From: Apostichopus japonicus
Taxonomy: Eukaryota > Echinodermata > Holothuroidea > Aspidochirotida > Stichopodidae
Reading direction: 5' to 3'
Assembly: GCF_037975245.1 (NCBI RefSeq)
Contig: NC_092576.1
Coordinates: forward strand, 24,324,111 to 24,388,110
Length of the DNA stretch: 64,000 bases
Position numbers and translations under genes: made by a program
Shown here: piece by piece, positions 1 through 13,400 of the stretch
Position numbering within the stretch: the stretch's first letter is position 1
Layout of the letters: each line of letters opens with the position of its first letter
The notes under the pieces: model-generated
What the model was told of the DNA's origin: nothing
Seen by the model: only the letters and a program-made list of their open reading frames with translations
Database searches by the model: none

Positions 1-24
1 AGATAAAGCTTCGGATGTTAAGTT

Positions 25-200
25 AGGTTTAGTTTGGTTTGGTTTAGTTTGGTTTGGTTTAGATTGGTTTGGTTTGGTTTAGATTGCTTTGCTTTGCTTT
101 GCTTTGGTTTGGTTTGGTTTGGTTTACTTTACTTTACTTTAGTTTACTTTAGTTTATTCTAGTCTAGTCTAGTCTAGTCTTGTCTAGTCTAGTTTAGTTT
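25..200. repeat. Degenerate pentamer array (TTTGG/TTTAG/TTTAC, then TCTAG)
   Basis: About 175 bp of head-to-tail 5-mers drifting from TTTGG/TTTAG through TTTGC and TTTAC to TCTAG. It is a simple-sequence tract and not a telomere, since no TTAGGG unit occurs. Confidence 0.85.
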
Positions 201-3200
201 AAGTCTTACCGCTGAACCAAGCCTTTTCATACGACATTTATTTTGTTTGTGCTTTATACAGTCACATCAATATGCACGGTAGAATAAGGATCATTGGCAA
301 GTATCCCCTTAGAGCATGCAAACATTTATTATTTATCAAATAATGGTACTGGGAAACTTCCCTTTTGACGAGCTATTTCCATCCTCAAGTGAGTGTTGCT
401 AAACAACTCAAAACTGGCTACTCACAGAAAGGAATATAAAACAAGAGTGTGTACACACCCAAGCAGTTCTCATTTTACGTAAACCTATGTTTCCTTTCAT
501 TTTACTTCAGGAAATATATTTTGAGTGTGGTGAAGGTGAACAGCCGATTTATCAACGAGACATTGAGGTCACTGGATAGTCAGGAACCTATTTAATAGTG
601 GTTAACAGCGCCACCATACATGGTTAAACGTTGATGCCAGCAAACAATCTCGCCACCCATTGATTTTAGAAGATATGTTATAACGTACTTTTCTGCACGA
701 CAACAGCAGAGTATCAAGAGACAAGATCTTAAAAGTTAAATATTAAACGCCATCAGTATTGCTCGCAATAAGTTGGTCACCCATGGGCAAATCTGAACAA
801 GCAGTTAACTGCTACCGTCAACTTGTAATGCCCGACCACTTGGTTGCTTCTTTCTCTAATGTAATCCTCTTTTCGATGCCTAGAACATTTAGGCTTTGCT
901 GTAAACTTTTATGAATGTTAGTACGTCAACAGTTGGCACCAAAACAACAATAATCTTTAAATAATATAGATATTAACGGTGATAGACCCAGTGTGTAGAT
1001 GCAACCGTTGCAGGAAAATACGGCGCATTGCGATGGCTATTACGTTTGGATGGTATAGGCAATTGTGTTTCCTTCTTTTCAGAGTTCCGTTTGAATGAAT
1101 TCAAATTCTGAAGGATGAGCGTTTCTCAAAGTCAACTATTGACCAAAGAACGTTTCGTAGTAGTATTTTTTTTCAATATGAGATATCAGGCTACCGCTTA
1201 AATAGGGCGTACATGAAGAGTAAATAGTTCATTCTTCTACTAAACAGGTAATGTAAGTAGTATAATTCGTTATATATAACGGACATTCTGAAAGGGGTTT
1301 TCTCGTGACAGACAATGTGAACTTCTATTGAAGAGAATACTATTCCACACTGAGTTGAAAACCCATCTTAATGTATTGCCCCTAACTCGAGATATGTTTG
1401 AGGGTATGTGACCATTTTCGACTGGATAAACCCTCAACTACTCCAGGAAGTTGGATCCCAGTAGGGGGTCTGTGATGTCATCTAGGCAAATGCCCTTTGG
1501 AAGCTTTACTTGAGCTATTATAATCATCTTGTTGATTTATCCTTGAAACCTGTTCATTTGGAATGTTTGCAAAGCTGTCAAAGTTCTCTGTACTTAAAAT
1601 TTCATCAAAATGCATCTTTTTGGTTTTGAATAAATGATTGAGATATTATAAAGAAAAAAGTCATATTCAGCTGCAGGGCCCTGATGATATCATCCATTCT
1701 GCTGTTGCCAGATGAATTTACAAAAAATCACTAAATTTACAAACTTAATATATTCACAATACACAATGCAACGAGGATGTGGTTTTCACAGTTAGATTCA
1801 GAAAATTGTCAACATTTGTTTTTTGCAATCAACTTTAGCCACCAGACTTTTCTTTTAATCATGTTGAACAAATTGTCATTCTGATCGTATCTAAATAAAG
1901 GTTATAAAATACTTTATATTTTATCTAGTCTCCCTGTCAAATTGTCGGTGTTCACTGATACAGTAACTGCCCTCGGTCACCTTCAATGAATGGTGCAACA
2001 TTTCACGAACAGAGCATAAATGAAATGCAAACTCCTCAATTTTTTTAAGAGATGGAATTGGAGATAACTACCCCCCCCCCCCATACAGTTTAAAATGAAC
2101 AGACAAGGACCCGATTAACATCCCTCCCGGTGTTCGCACAACGTGTTAAATTGTTTGTGAGTGTCGGTTACCTTAAGCTAGTGGCGCTATGCTGAAACTG
2201 GTATTATGTAGGCATATCATCATTGCTTTGGCAGCTGGAAAATTCATGAATGTACAAGCCCACCCCCCCCCCCTCTCCCCCGCTCTCGACAGCGCCACAC
2301 GTGTAGACCTACATGAGATGCCAACGCCATGTGCCACGTGGTCACCCTTGCGTAAGTTTCGTAGGTAAATCAGCGAATGGGTCAAACTGTGGATAGCAGG
2401 TAGTACAGCGAGTCAGTAAATACAGTTATCCCATTGGTTTAATAACATATCAATACATCACCGGGGGCGCAGTGCTAAAATTATACCAGTGGCGTCTAGG
2501 TAGACTAGGAAATGTGCGTTAGTGTTGCAGGAGACAGGTAAGAGAGGAGTGAAGTAAATATAAAGTAATATGGTAGATATGGCAGATGATGTAATACTAT
2601 CTCACAGAGAACATATTTCACATTGTTAATTCAAAAATTTCAAGTAATTGTCCCTAATTCGAAGTTTATATTTAGTTTAACTTATTTTAACTGGTGACAT
2701 TTTCCCTTTAGTCAAGGAAGTTGATCTCGTAATGGATGGTTAACGTGGTCAATGGTTTCATAATGGCAGTGATTCTTCAAAAGCTGTTAATCATATTTAT
2801 CCTCGAGATTTCGGTTTATTTTCCTCAGTGGATAAATTATTTAAATATTACAAAAAAATGCCAAAATTTTTCATCTAAGTTATAATGACATCATTCACTT
2901 CGCTGCTGCCGGATGTATTGACAAACTTTCACAAATTGTGAAGAATTCACATCTCTGCCACATGCTCAAATGCAATGAGAATGTTGACATAAAGTTGCTA
3001 ATCATTTCCAGCAATTTTGATTCAGCAACCAACCTCGGCCACCGGTATATCAAGGACATGTGGCACCAGGTTGACAGTGATTGGAAGCTGGGAAGCAAAA
3101 CGATGTCTAATCGCTGTGGTATGAGGAAAACGTATAAAACACCTTTCTTCCTCCTACTCTCCATGTCCCCAAATAGACATTTGTTTACCTTTCTTGATGT

Positions 3201-5073
3201 TTACAGTAGTAACCTCAATAACAGCAAACATAACATGGGTAAAACCCACAATTTTCTGTTATGAAAGGCTTCAAAATGGTAAAGCACATGGGAACAATGA
3301 CATATTTGCTATTTATCACACACAAACAAATAGTTTTTGCAACTTTTCCATAAAATTGAGATTCAGCTTATCTCACTTGCTTTTCACACCTGCTTGATTT
3401 TGCCACGCTACATATTAAACTCAACGATTTTCAAGACCTTGGAAAGAGTTTTCCCTTTCCCCTACTTTTCCAGAATTCCCATGTTTTCCCGACTGTGTGG
3501 GAACCTTGTGTATTTCATAAAGATAAAAGTAACCATAAGTTCTCATGGGTAAACCGATCTCCCCTCAACCCCCCCCCCCCACCACCACCACTTGGTTTTA
3601 CACACTCTGCAGCCTTATCCCCCTCTCTTCCATAGGAGATACAACTGCCCTGTACCACTTTTCACAATGACATCTGCATGTGGATTTGTCACTACCTCCC
3701 TCTGGTTTCCCCTCACCTAAGCCTCGCCCCCACCCCACCCCCCCCCCCCACAACCAAGACTTCCATTTGAAAAGGCATTGGTAGTCATCAGGTCTTCCAG
3801 AAGTCAGAGTCATATATAATGTTTGAAGGTACTTGTCATTTAACCACTCAGTATGGTATCATCAGATTGAATGAAAGTCGATTGAACGAAAGTCAACACA
3901 AAAGGAAGCTTAAAGAGACAAGCGCTGGTGATTACTACCAATAAAATACATTCATTATTCAACAATCAAATGAAGTATAGAAAGTGGTGAAATACAGAAT
4001 TAATCTAATAGATAATGTCGAATGTTTTAATAACATTCTGCAATCTGACACTTTGTATCAGTGCATTTGTTGAAAACCGTTGTCTTAAATCAAATGAAAT
4101 ACAACTCAAGACTATGTTTCACATACTCAACTATTCAGTCAATGTATTGCTCATAAAGCAAGTTTTTAAAAAAATGGATTTATATTTACACATCACATTT
4201 GTGGCAGTACCATCATACATGCTACTACTATCAAAACACACACAATACTGAATGAATCAATAGTCACTAACAAGAGATAAACAGTTCCAATCCTATATTT
4301 CATCCATAAACCACTCTGCAAAATAAATGCATTTTTACCTGTCAGCAGTTGTGAAAGTACAGGGGTGGATCTAGGCTGGTAGGTAAACAGAAACTCAAAA
4401 GTAATTAATAGCACAACCATGCATTATGACCTAGTTAAAGTCATAGTCCAAATATGACTCAGAATGCACCAGTTGATATAAAAACTTTCATATCTTTAGG
4501 AAGTGGAAAGAATCCCAGAAATAGGAGTTGACTTCAACAACTCTTCTCTATAAAGTCCAGTATTTTGCTCCTGAATTATAACTCTAGATGGTTAAGAAAT
4601 GACATGAACCAGTTTGCTTAGAAGGATCTCTTAACAGCTTGTTTTCGGTGTCGGATTGTCCAGTGACCTATATACACCCTAACACTTTAAATTGCACTTT
4701 GGGATTGCTTGTCAAATATTTTTTGGGAGTAATTCAATAAAACATCAACAGCCATCATACACAAAATTACATTAACACCTAATAATAGTTGGAACTGGTA
4801 TTTATGCTTCCCACATCTGTATCACATACATTTAATATTTTGCAAGTAGTCAACAGTCACATATGAACACTCCACAGGATAACAACAACAATGTGCCAGA
4901 TGCTTCATATTCCTTATAAATGGTGATTAACATTTAAAAGTTATATCAGATTGCTTACAGCACAATGACTGACAACTCATATTTGTTGACAATTGTATTC
5001 AAGGTTAAAGTAATTAACTTTCTCCTGCATTTCTTAGAGTAAAATTCTGTCTTCCAACTTAACCACATTTTTT
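201..5073. other. Intergenic DNA, no gene recognised
   Basis: Only short, non-conserved reading frames are present. Stretches around 1465-1760, 2690-2960 and 13510-13680 look like diverged copies of one interspersed repeat: they share phrases such as TTCTCTGTAC followed by ATTTCATCAAAATG, or a GCTGTTGCC/GCTGCTGCC tract. Poly-C runs occur near 2072, 2263, 3569 and 3739. I see no RNA gene. Confidence 0.5.
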
Positions 5074-5079
5074 TTTATT
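5074..5079 (-). terminator. Candidate poly(A) signal of the Scm3/HJURP-like gene
   Basis: AATAAA on the minus strand, about 35 nt downstream of the stop codon at 5114. This would give a very short 3' UTR, so a later signal may be used instead. Confidence 0.35.
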
Positions 5080-5113
5080 CACTCTTTTTCTTCGTTAAAA
5101 TAAAACATGCAAA

Positions 5114-7491
5114 CTACTTTCCTGGCGAATGGCAGCACCTTAAGCAGAATATTTTTGTGCAGTTTGATTGGTTATGAGGTACTCCAACTGACTTTCTGTT
5201 CACAGCCCCACCATCTCTGTCTCCATGATTATTACTCTTTGGTTGCATCTGCTTTCGTCTTACCAATGTCTCATCTTCTACTTCTTCAACTCTACTATGC
5301 TCCTGCTTTGTTCTCCTTGTTTTCCTTTTAGCTGTAGGCAGAACACTATCATTATGATTGTCAATACCTTGTGGCAATACCCTTTCTCTTAACCGTATCG
5401 CTGAATTGTCTTTCCGCACCTGAGTCACGCATGAGTGAAGCCTGAGCTTGAAGCCTGAATCACTTGTTAACATTCTGGGACTACCATGAAGAGTATTGGC
5501 CACATCAAGTGGGCTTGCAATCATGGTCGAATTGTGTTGTGGAGTGAACGTCTTTGGCAAAGTTTCAGCATCATGAAATTCAAAAGGATCTGCAAATAAC
5601 GATTGTTCATCTGTTACAGAAGCTAAATGAGTTAGTTTGATTTCACACTTCCCAGCTCTTTTAATGTTCTTCGTATTTAGAAGCTTTGTTTGGTCCAAAG
5701 GTGAGCCCAAGCACGACTCCCATGGTTGATGCTCTCTTCTAGTTGGAGTTGATCTTCTGTTTCTGTCTTTTCTTTCTTTTCTTTTAGACTGTTGGAGTGT
5801 CTCTCTGCTTTCCTGTCTTTCTGACTTTAGGCAATCATGACCTTTTGTCCTCCTGCAATTACTTCCATGTACTACGTAGGTCATGTTTAGATCTCTTTTC
5901 CTCATCCTCCTTTCTTGTCTCTCTGTCAGTCTTGATTTAAGTCTTTTTCCTTCTACATCTCTTAAATGATCTGTTTGATTATGGATGGATCTCTCTCTCA
6001 ATCTGCTATACTCATCACTGGCCATCATAGAGCTTGCCTCCTCTTCATCCTCCTCATCACTGCTACCACTGGTTACCAAAGAGATTCCCTCCTCCTCCTG
6101 ATCCTTGTATCTTGTCTCCTCCTCTTTCTCTTCCTCTTCCTCTTTCTCTCCCTCCTCATAAGTTGCCTCTCCCTCTTCATCACTGCTATCACTGGTCACC
6201 AAAGTGCTTCCCTCCTCCTGATTCTTGTATCTTGCCTCCATCTTTTTCTCTTCCTCCTCATAAGTTGCTTCTCCTTCTTCGTCACTACTACCACTGGTCA
6301 CCAAAGAGCTTCCCTCCTCTTTCTGATCCTTGCATCTTACCTCCTCCTCTGCCTCATGAGTTGCTTCTCCCTCTTCATCACTGCTACCACTGGTTACTAA
6401 AAAGCCTACCTCCTCCTTCTGATCCTTGTATCTTGCTGCTTCTTTTTGATCATTGGTCCTATGGGTCAACAGAGAGCTTCCCTCTTCATCCTTATACTCT
6501 CCTGATTCCTCATCACCACTTCTTCTTCCAGAATATATTTTATCAGCATTTCTTTGATGTGGCTCCTTTACGATAAATGTATTCCCTGCTAATGGATATC
6601 CCTCTACTTTTGGCTGTTGCTTGGACTTGTATAAATCTCTTGGGGTGCCAAGACGGTAACTCCTTGTGGGTGTCCGAATGTTGTAGCTGCTGCTTCCTTT
6701 GCTATCCTTTTTAAAATATCTTCTTGGAGTACCTCTGTGTGGGGGAGTGACTGGATCATTAGGAATCCTTACCGGATCATTCCATGAGGGGCTGACAATG
6801 CATAGTTGGGACTTCCATGATTCAATTAACATCCTGGAGGATGGAGATTCTGGGAGTGTTGTTGGTATTACATAGGTATTTCTCATTGGACTCTCCATCT
6901 CCCCTACATCAACAGGAAGAGATCTTGGTGACAAACCAAACCTGCTACTTGGAGAAGAATGAATCTTAGTATTACCACTCCTGGGTGACAAACTAACTCC
7001 AACACGGCTGGACTTACTTGGTGAACCCTCATCACCCCCAAAAGGTTTCCTCTTTCTCTTGCCAAGGAAACACGTCCTGACTCTCATCATTTGATCTGAC
7101 TCAGATTCAATTCTGGATTGATCATCTGATCGCATTTCTTTATGGAATACCTCATCAGTAGTAATCTTGTCATTTTCATGGTCATCCACAGGGTTATCTT
7201 TAAAGGACCGATCATGGAATCTGTGCAGATTGCCTCCAGGACAATACTGATTGTCAAATTCTTCCTCTTCTGTTTGAGATTGTCCTTTCTTGACATAAAC
7301 AGCAGATTGAGAAGCATTTAACGACATTGAACTAATTTCGTCTTGTGTCTTCTCATTGCTTTCCTCTTCCACAACTTTCTTACTGCCGGTGTCTATCTCA
7401 GTTACGTCTTCCGACAAGTTCCTGACTGATACAGAACCACTGGCTATTGACAATGTGTCATCTGATGAATCTATAACTTCATTCTCTTGTT
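5114..7491 (-). CDS. Scm3/HJURP-like gene, large terminal exon
   Basis: 2378 nt, 792 codons and a stop, entered at the acceptor TCTTTTCAG in phase 1. The product is a low-complexity Ser/Glu/Arg-rich tail. It has a GKRKRK basic patch and a long SP/TP-rich block (SLSPRSG, TPRRYF, TPTRSY, TPRDLY), which are candidate CDK sites. Then come four copies of an SDEE repeat, an Arg-rich segment with RKRDLNMTYVV, and a basic KRKTRR tail. No structured domain is recognisable. A long frame this far from random on the minus strand, with splice-consistent upstream exons, supports real coding sequence. Confidence 0.85.
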
Positions 7492-10400
7492 CTGAAAAGA
7501 TGAAGATTTCTAGTTTCAATCATTTACATTGGTCAAGCAGTCATGTGTTATGTAGCACTGCTTCATTATGAATTCTTTCTATACATCCAAGTACTTGTAT
7601 ACCTATTTTACAAAAGATTTTGTGAATTCCTGAACTGGCAGAATTAGTCCTTTCTTTAAGGAATGGGAGGGGGCAGAAGAGCAGTTATTGACAGAATCCC
7701 TTGTAGTATATTCTTCTTGCTATTGTCCTCACTTAAAACTCAGTCACACTGTCCATTGAATTCTCTCACACTCACTGACTATTGTCTCGCAAATTAACAC
7801 TTCACTTACACTGCATGTTGTCCTCACTCACAGGTCTGTTCTACACTCACTGCCCATTGTCCTCACAAATTAACACTTCACATTCACTGCCTGTTGTACT
7901 CACTCACAGGTCAGTATTCCACACTCACTGACTATTGTCCTCACAAACTAACACTTCACATTCACTGCCTGTTGTCCTCACTCATATGTCAGTATTCCAC
8001 ACTCACTGCCCATTGTCCTCACAAATTAACACTTCACATTCACTGCCTGTTGTCCTCACTCACATGTCAGTATTTCACACTCACTGCCCATTGTCCTCAC
8101 AAATTAACACCTCACATTCACTGCCTGTTGTCCTCACTCACATATCAGTATTCCACTCTCACTGCCCATTGTCCTCACAAATTAACACTCCACATTCACT
8201 GCCTGTTGTCCTCCTTCACAGGCCAGTATTTCACACTCACTGACTATTGATCTCACAAATAAACGCTTCACATTCACTGCCTGTTATCATCACTCACATA
8301 TCAGTATTCCACACTCACTGCCTATTGTCCTCACAAATTAACACTTCACATTCACTGCCTGTTTTCCTCCCTCACAGGTCAGTATTCCACACTCACTACC
8401 TATTGTCCTCACAAATTAACACTTCACATTCACTGCCTGTTTTCCTCACTCACATGTCAGTATTCCACACTCACTGCCCATTGTCCTCACAAATTAACAC
8501 TTCACATTCACTGCCTGCTGTCCTCACTCACATGTCAGTAATTCACACTCACTGCCCATTGTCCTCACAATTGACTATTGTCCCCACAAATTAACACTTC
8601 ACATCCACATTCACTGCATGTTGTCCTAACTCACAGGTCGGTATTCCACACTCACTGACTATTGTCCTCACAAATCAACACTTCACATTCACTGCCTGTT
8701 TTCCTCACTCACAGGTCAGTATTCCACACTCACTACCCATTGTCCTCACAAATTAACACTTCACATTCACTGCCTGTTGTCTTCACTCACATGTCAGTAT
8801 TCCACTCACTGCCCATTGTTGTCACAATTGACTATTGTCCTCACAAATTAACACTTCACATTCACATTCACTGCATGTTGTCCTCACTCACAGGTCAGTA
8901 TTCCACACTCACTGACTATTGTCCTCACAAATTAACACTTCACATTCACTGCCTGTTGTCCTCCCTCACAGGTCAGTATTCCTCACTCACTGACTATTGT
9001 CCTCACAAATTAACACTTCACATTCACTGCCTGTTGTCCTCCCTCACAGGCCAGTATTTCACACTCACTGACTATTGATTTCACAAATAAACGCTCCACA
9101 TTCACTGCCTGTTATCATCACTCACATATCAGTATTCCACACTCACTGCCTATTGTCCTCACAAATTAACACTTCACATTCACTGCCTGTTTTCCTCCCT
9201 CACAGGTCAGTGTTCCACACTCACTACCTATTGTCCTCACAAATTAACACTTCACATTCACTGCCTGTTGTCCTCACTCACATGTCAGTATTCCACACTC
9301 ACTGCCCATTGTCCTCACAAATTAACACTTCACATTCACTGCCTGCTGTCCTCACTCACATGTCAGTAATTCACACTCACTGCCCATTGTCCTCACAATT
9401 GACTATTGTCCCCACAAATTAACACTTCACATCCACATTCACTGCATGTTGTCCTAACTCACAGGTCGGTATTCCACACACACTGACTATTGTCCCCACA
9501 AATCAACACTTCACATTCACTGCCTGTTTTCCTTACTCACAGGTCAGTATTCCACACTCACTACCCATTGTCCTCACAAATTAACACTTCACATTCACTG
9601 CCTGTTGTCTTCACTCACATGTCAGTATTCCACACTCACTGCCCATTGTCGTCACAATTGACTATTGTCCTCACAAATTAACACTTCACATTCACATTCA
9701 CTGCATGTTGTCCTCACTCACAGGTCAGTATTCCACACTCACTGACTATTGTCCTCACAAATTAACACTTCACATTCACTGCCTGTTGTCATCCCTCACA
9801 GGTCAGTATTCCTCACTCACTGACTATTGTCCTCACAAATTAACACTTCACATTTACTGCCTGTTGTCCTCACACACAGGTCAGTATTCCACACTCACTG
9901 ACTACTGTCCTCTCTTAGAGGGTACTTATTCGTTGTACTCACTGTCACCATAACAGAGCTGAAAATTTCATGTCACCATTATTCATCACCTAGAACTTGA
10001 CATTGCATAGTCTTTGCAAGTGATGTGAACTCAACTTAGAAGTCAATCTTGAATACTCACTATATAATAGGGACTGTTAGTAATCTCTTTGTTACATTTC
10101 ACAAATGCATATCAACATTTATCTTTGAGGAAAGCCCAAAAGCCAGAACTAACCTTCTCCTTGCTCCTCCTCCTTCTCCTCCTCAATGGTTGAATTAATA
10201 TCCTCCCATTCCTCATCTTCAAGCTGGTTTGTAAGCAATGTTTCCTATGTGAAAATACATAAAAAAAAGTCACTATCAGAAGAGAAACACAAAATATGAT
10301 CAATTGATATCATACAACAGGCTTCCATACTACATTTGAATTGTTATTGATATATCATACAACAGGCTTCCATACTACTTGTAATTGTTATTGATATATC

Positions 10401-13400
10401 ATACAACAGGCTTCCATACTACTTGGAATTGTTAATAATATATCACACAACAGGCTTCCATACTACTTGGAATTGTTATTGATATATCATACAACAGGCT
10501 TCCATACTACTTGGAATTGTTAATGATATATCATAAAACAGGCTTCCATGCTTTTGGAATTGTTAATGTTATATCATACAACAGGCTTCCATATTACAGT
10601 ACTTGGAATTGTAAATGATATTTCATACAACAGGCTTCTATACTACTTGGAATTGTTAATGATTATCATACAACAGGCTTCCATGCTACTTGGAAATGTT
10701 AATGATATATCATAAAACAGGCTTCCATGCTTTTGGAATTGTTAATGTTATATCATACAACAGGCTTCCATATTACAGTACTTGGAATTGTAAATGATAT
10801 TTCATACAACAGGCTTCCATGCTACTTGGAAATGTTAATAATATATCACACAACAGGCTTCCATACTACTTGGAATTGTTAATGATGTATCATACAACAG
10901 GCTTCCATACTACTTGTAATTGTTAATGATGTATCATACAACAGGCTTCCATACTACTTGGAATTGTTAATGATATATCATACAACAGGCTTCCATACTA
11001 CTTGGAATTGTTAATGATACAGTATCATACAACAGGCTTCCATACTACTTGGAATTGTTAATGATATATCATACAACATTCTTTATACTACTTAGAATTG
11101 TTAATGATTATACAACAGGCTTCCATACTACTTGGAATTGTTAATAATATATCACACAATAGGCTTCCATACTACTTGGAATTGTTAATGTTATATCATA
11201 CAACAGACTTCCATGCTACTTGTAATTGTTAAATTGTTAAAGGTCTAGGGACAACTAGCCTGACTTGCCCCATTTTCAGTCCATTTATTTTGCTGATAAT
11301 TTCATTCAAAATCTGTTGACATTTTAAAAAAAAGCTTTGTTCACTTCCAAGATATACACATTTGAAGTTTTGATATATCTGGAAAACTCATTGACTATAC
11401 TGTTTGTACAAACTATTACGTGGAGTGAACTAAGAAAAGACTTGTCATATGGTCAATCAATGATGCAAATTGCAGCTATTTTCATTATTTCTAATGCCCA
11501 TTTGAGCGATTAGGACAATGTTGTTCATAGGCATCCGTAGACCTTTAATAATACTGACACTAAAATGGGAATGACACAACATACACATTTGGAAGATTGG
11601 CAAGAATCTCATTAAGATGACTGTCACAAGGTTCTTACTGTGGCCTTTATTAGAAATTCGGATTCCCTTTGTATTTTTCTCTTTAAAGATCTATGCAGCT
11701 TTAAATTAAACACGTTAACAACAGCAAAAGCCAATTGACCATTGGCAAATAGTATGATTAGATATTTAACAAAGTATATATACAGTAATGGAATACAGAA
11801 TAATTCAAAGTTGTGAAAGACTTGATTTCAGGTAGCATCTAAATCCTCATCTCTACCTACGTTACTGTCAACTCTCTCATACAAATGTCCGTTATAGACT
11901 TGACTTTAGCATCATCTCACAAAGCAGTCCTACTGTACATCGTCATTTGTACATAATCGAAAGGGAAGGGTGCGATAACTCCCTGGCAATTACAGAGCGC
12001 AGATCAATATTTTGCAGACTTGTACAGTATGTGTACTGTAGTTTGGATTGCAACAAGTGGGTAGAAGGTAGTAGGAGGGTGAAAGTGGAGGGAGTACTGT
12101 AGGATGGTGGAAGTAGCTTTGAGGTACTGTAGCAGGAGGTAAAAGTGGGTAGGAGGGTGAAAGTGGGTAGGAGAGTGAAAGTGGGTAGGAGGGTGATAGT
12201 GGGTAGGAGGGTGATAGTGGGTAGGAGGGTGAAATTGTACAGGAGAGTGAAAGTGGGTAGGGGTGTAAGTGGGTAGGAGTAGGAGGGTGAAAGTGGGTAG
12301 GAAGGAGTAGGGGGGTGAAAGTGGGTAGATGGGAGACAAAAGGGGTGGAATGAGGAAGTATGAGGCTCAAAGTGGGTGGAATATGGAGCAGAGTAAAAAT
12401 GGCTGGAAGGAGTAGGAGGGTACAAGTAGGTAGGAGAGGGTTGGTGGATAAAAGTGGGTACTAGGGAGTAGGGGCATGAAGGTCCAAGGCAGTAGGTGGG
12501 TGGGTGATAGTGGGTGGAGGGTGTAGGAGGGTAAAAATTGGTGAAGGGTAAATAGTAGAGTGAATGTGGCTTGGAGGGTAAACTTAGGCACAAGACGGTA
12601 GGAGGGTGAAAGTGGGTGGAGGGAGTAGGAGGGCTAAAAGTAGGTAGAGGGAGGAGCAGAGTGAAGGTGGCTGGAGGATCGTAAGAGTAGGTATGTGGGA
12701 GTAGGAGGAAGTTGGTGGAGAGAGAAGGTGGGTGAAAGTGGGTGGAGACTGGAGAGAATACCAGGTTGAAAGTGAGTAGGAAGAAGTACAGGCTGGTGGG
12801 TGAAAGTGGGTAGCAGAGAGTCGGAGTGTGAAAGAGGGATTACGTGGGTGAAAATGGTTAGAAATGCATGGTATAAGATGTTCACTTACCTCTTCAATAA
12901 CTCCTTCCAGGAAAGAATCAAGAGCAGTGGCTGATAAGACACTCTTGGGTATGATATCACTCTTCTTTAAATCAACTGGAAAGAAGAAGAACATGGTTTT
13001 GTAATGGACCTTCGGAGCTACTGTAGCAGACTGGGATGTCAGTGAAACGATTCCCTCGTCCATATTTAACTAGTTTTGAAGAAATGGGAGACCATTTTGT
13101 CATCGAAAATGTATCTAAAAGCATTTTTGGAGGTCAGGTACTGTAGACAGTGATCATTCTCCAGAGAACGTGACCATGCTTTATCAGGAATGGCAACCGG
13201 ATATCGGCATTGGCTGCCCAGATGCCCAGTTTGTATGCCACCTGGTATAAATGTGTGCTGTACAGTACAGTAGTTAACATGAGAGATTATGGTCTTATAA
13301 TGGTCTGGAGGACAGCATAACTGAATGATTAAAGCTTCGACCCTCTGCCACATTACCTTAGCATTGCTCTACTTGACATCTCAAAGTATCCTGCCTAGAA

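Noticed and set aside
1-200. Telomere-like TTTGG/TTTAG repeat
   Set aside because: Pentamers vary and no TTAGGG is present, so it is a simple repeat.
5966-6576. Plus-strand frames rich in Leu/Pro/His
   Set aside because: Antisense shadow of the acidic Glu/Ser repeat in the minus-strand exon.
7894-9953. Long open frames with a repeated HSLPV...THMSVFHTH pattern
   Set aside because: They are the 78-bp minisatellite, whose unit is a multiple of three and keeps frames open; no start context or conserved family.
7745-11235. Tandem arrays as a CRISPR locus
   Set aside because: No unique spacers between units, and the genome is animal; these are minisatellites.
11943-12593. Pro/Ser/Thr-rich open frames on the minus strand
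   Set aside because: Translation of the 18-bp minisatellite inside an intron.
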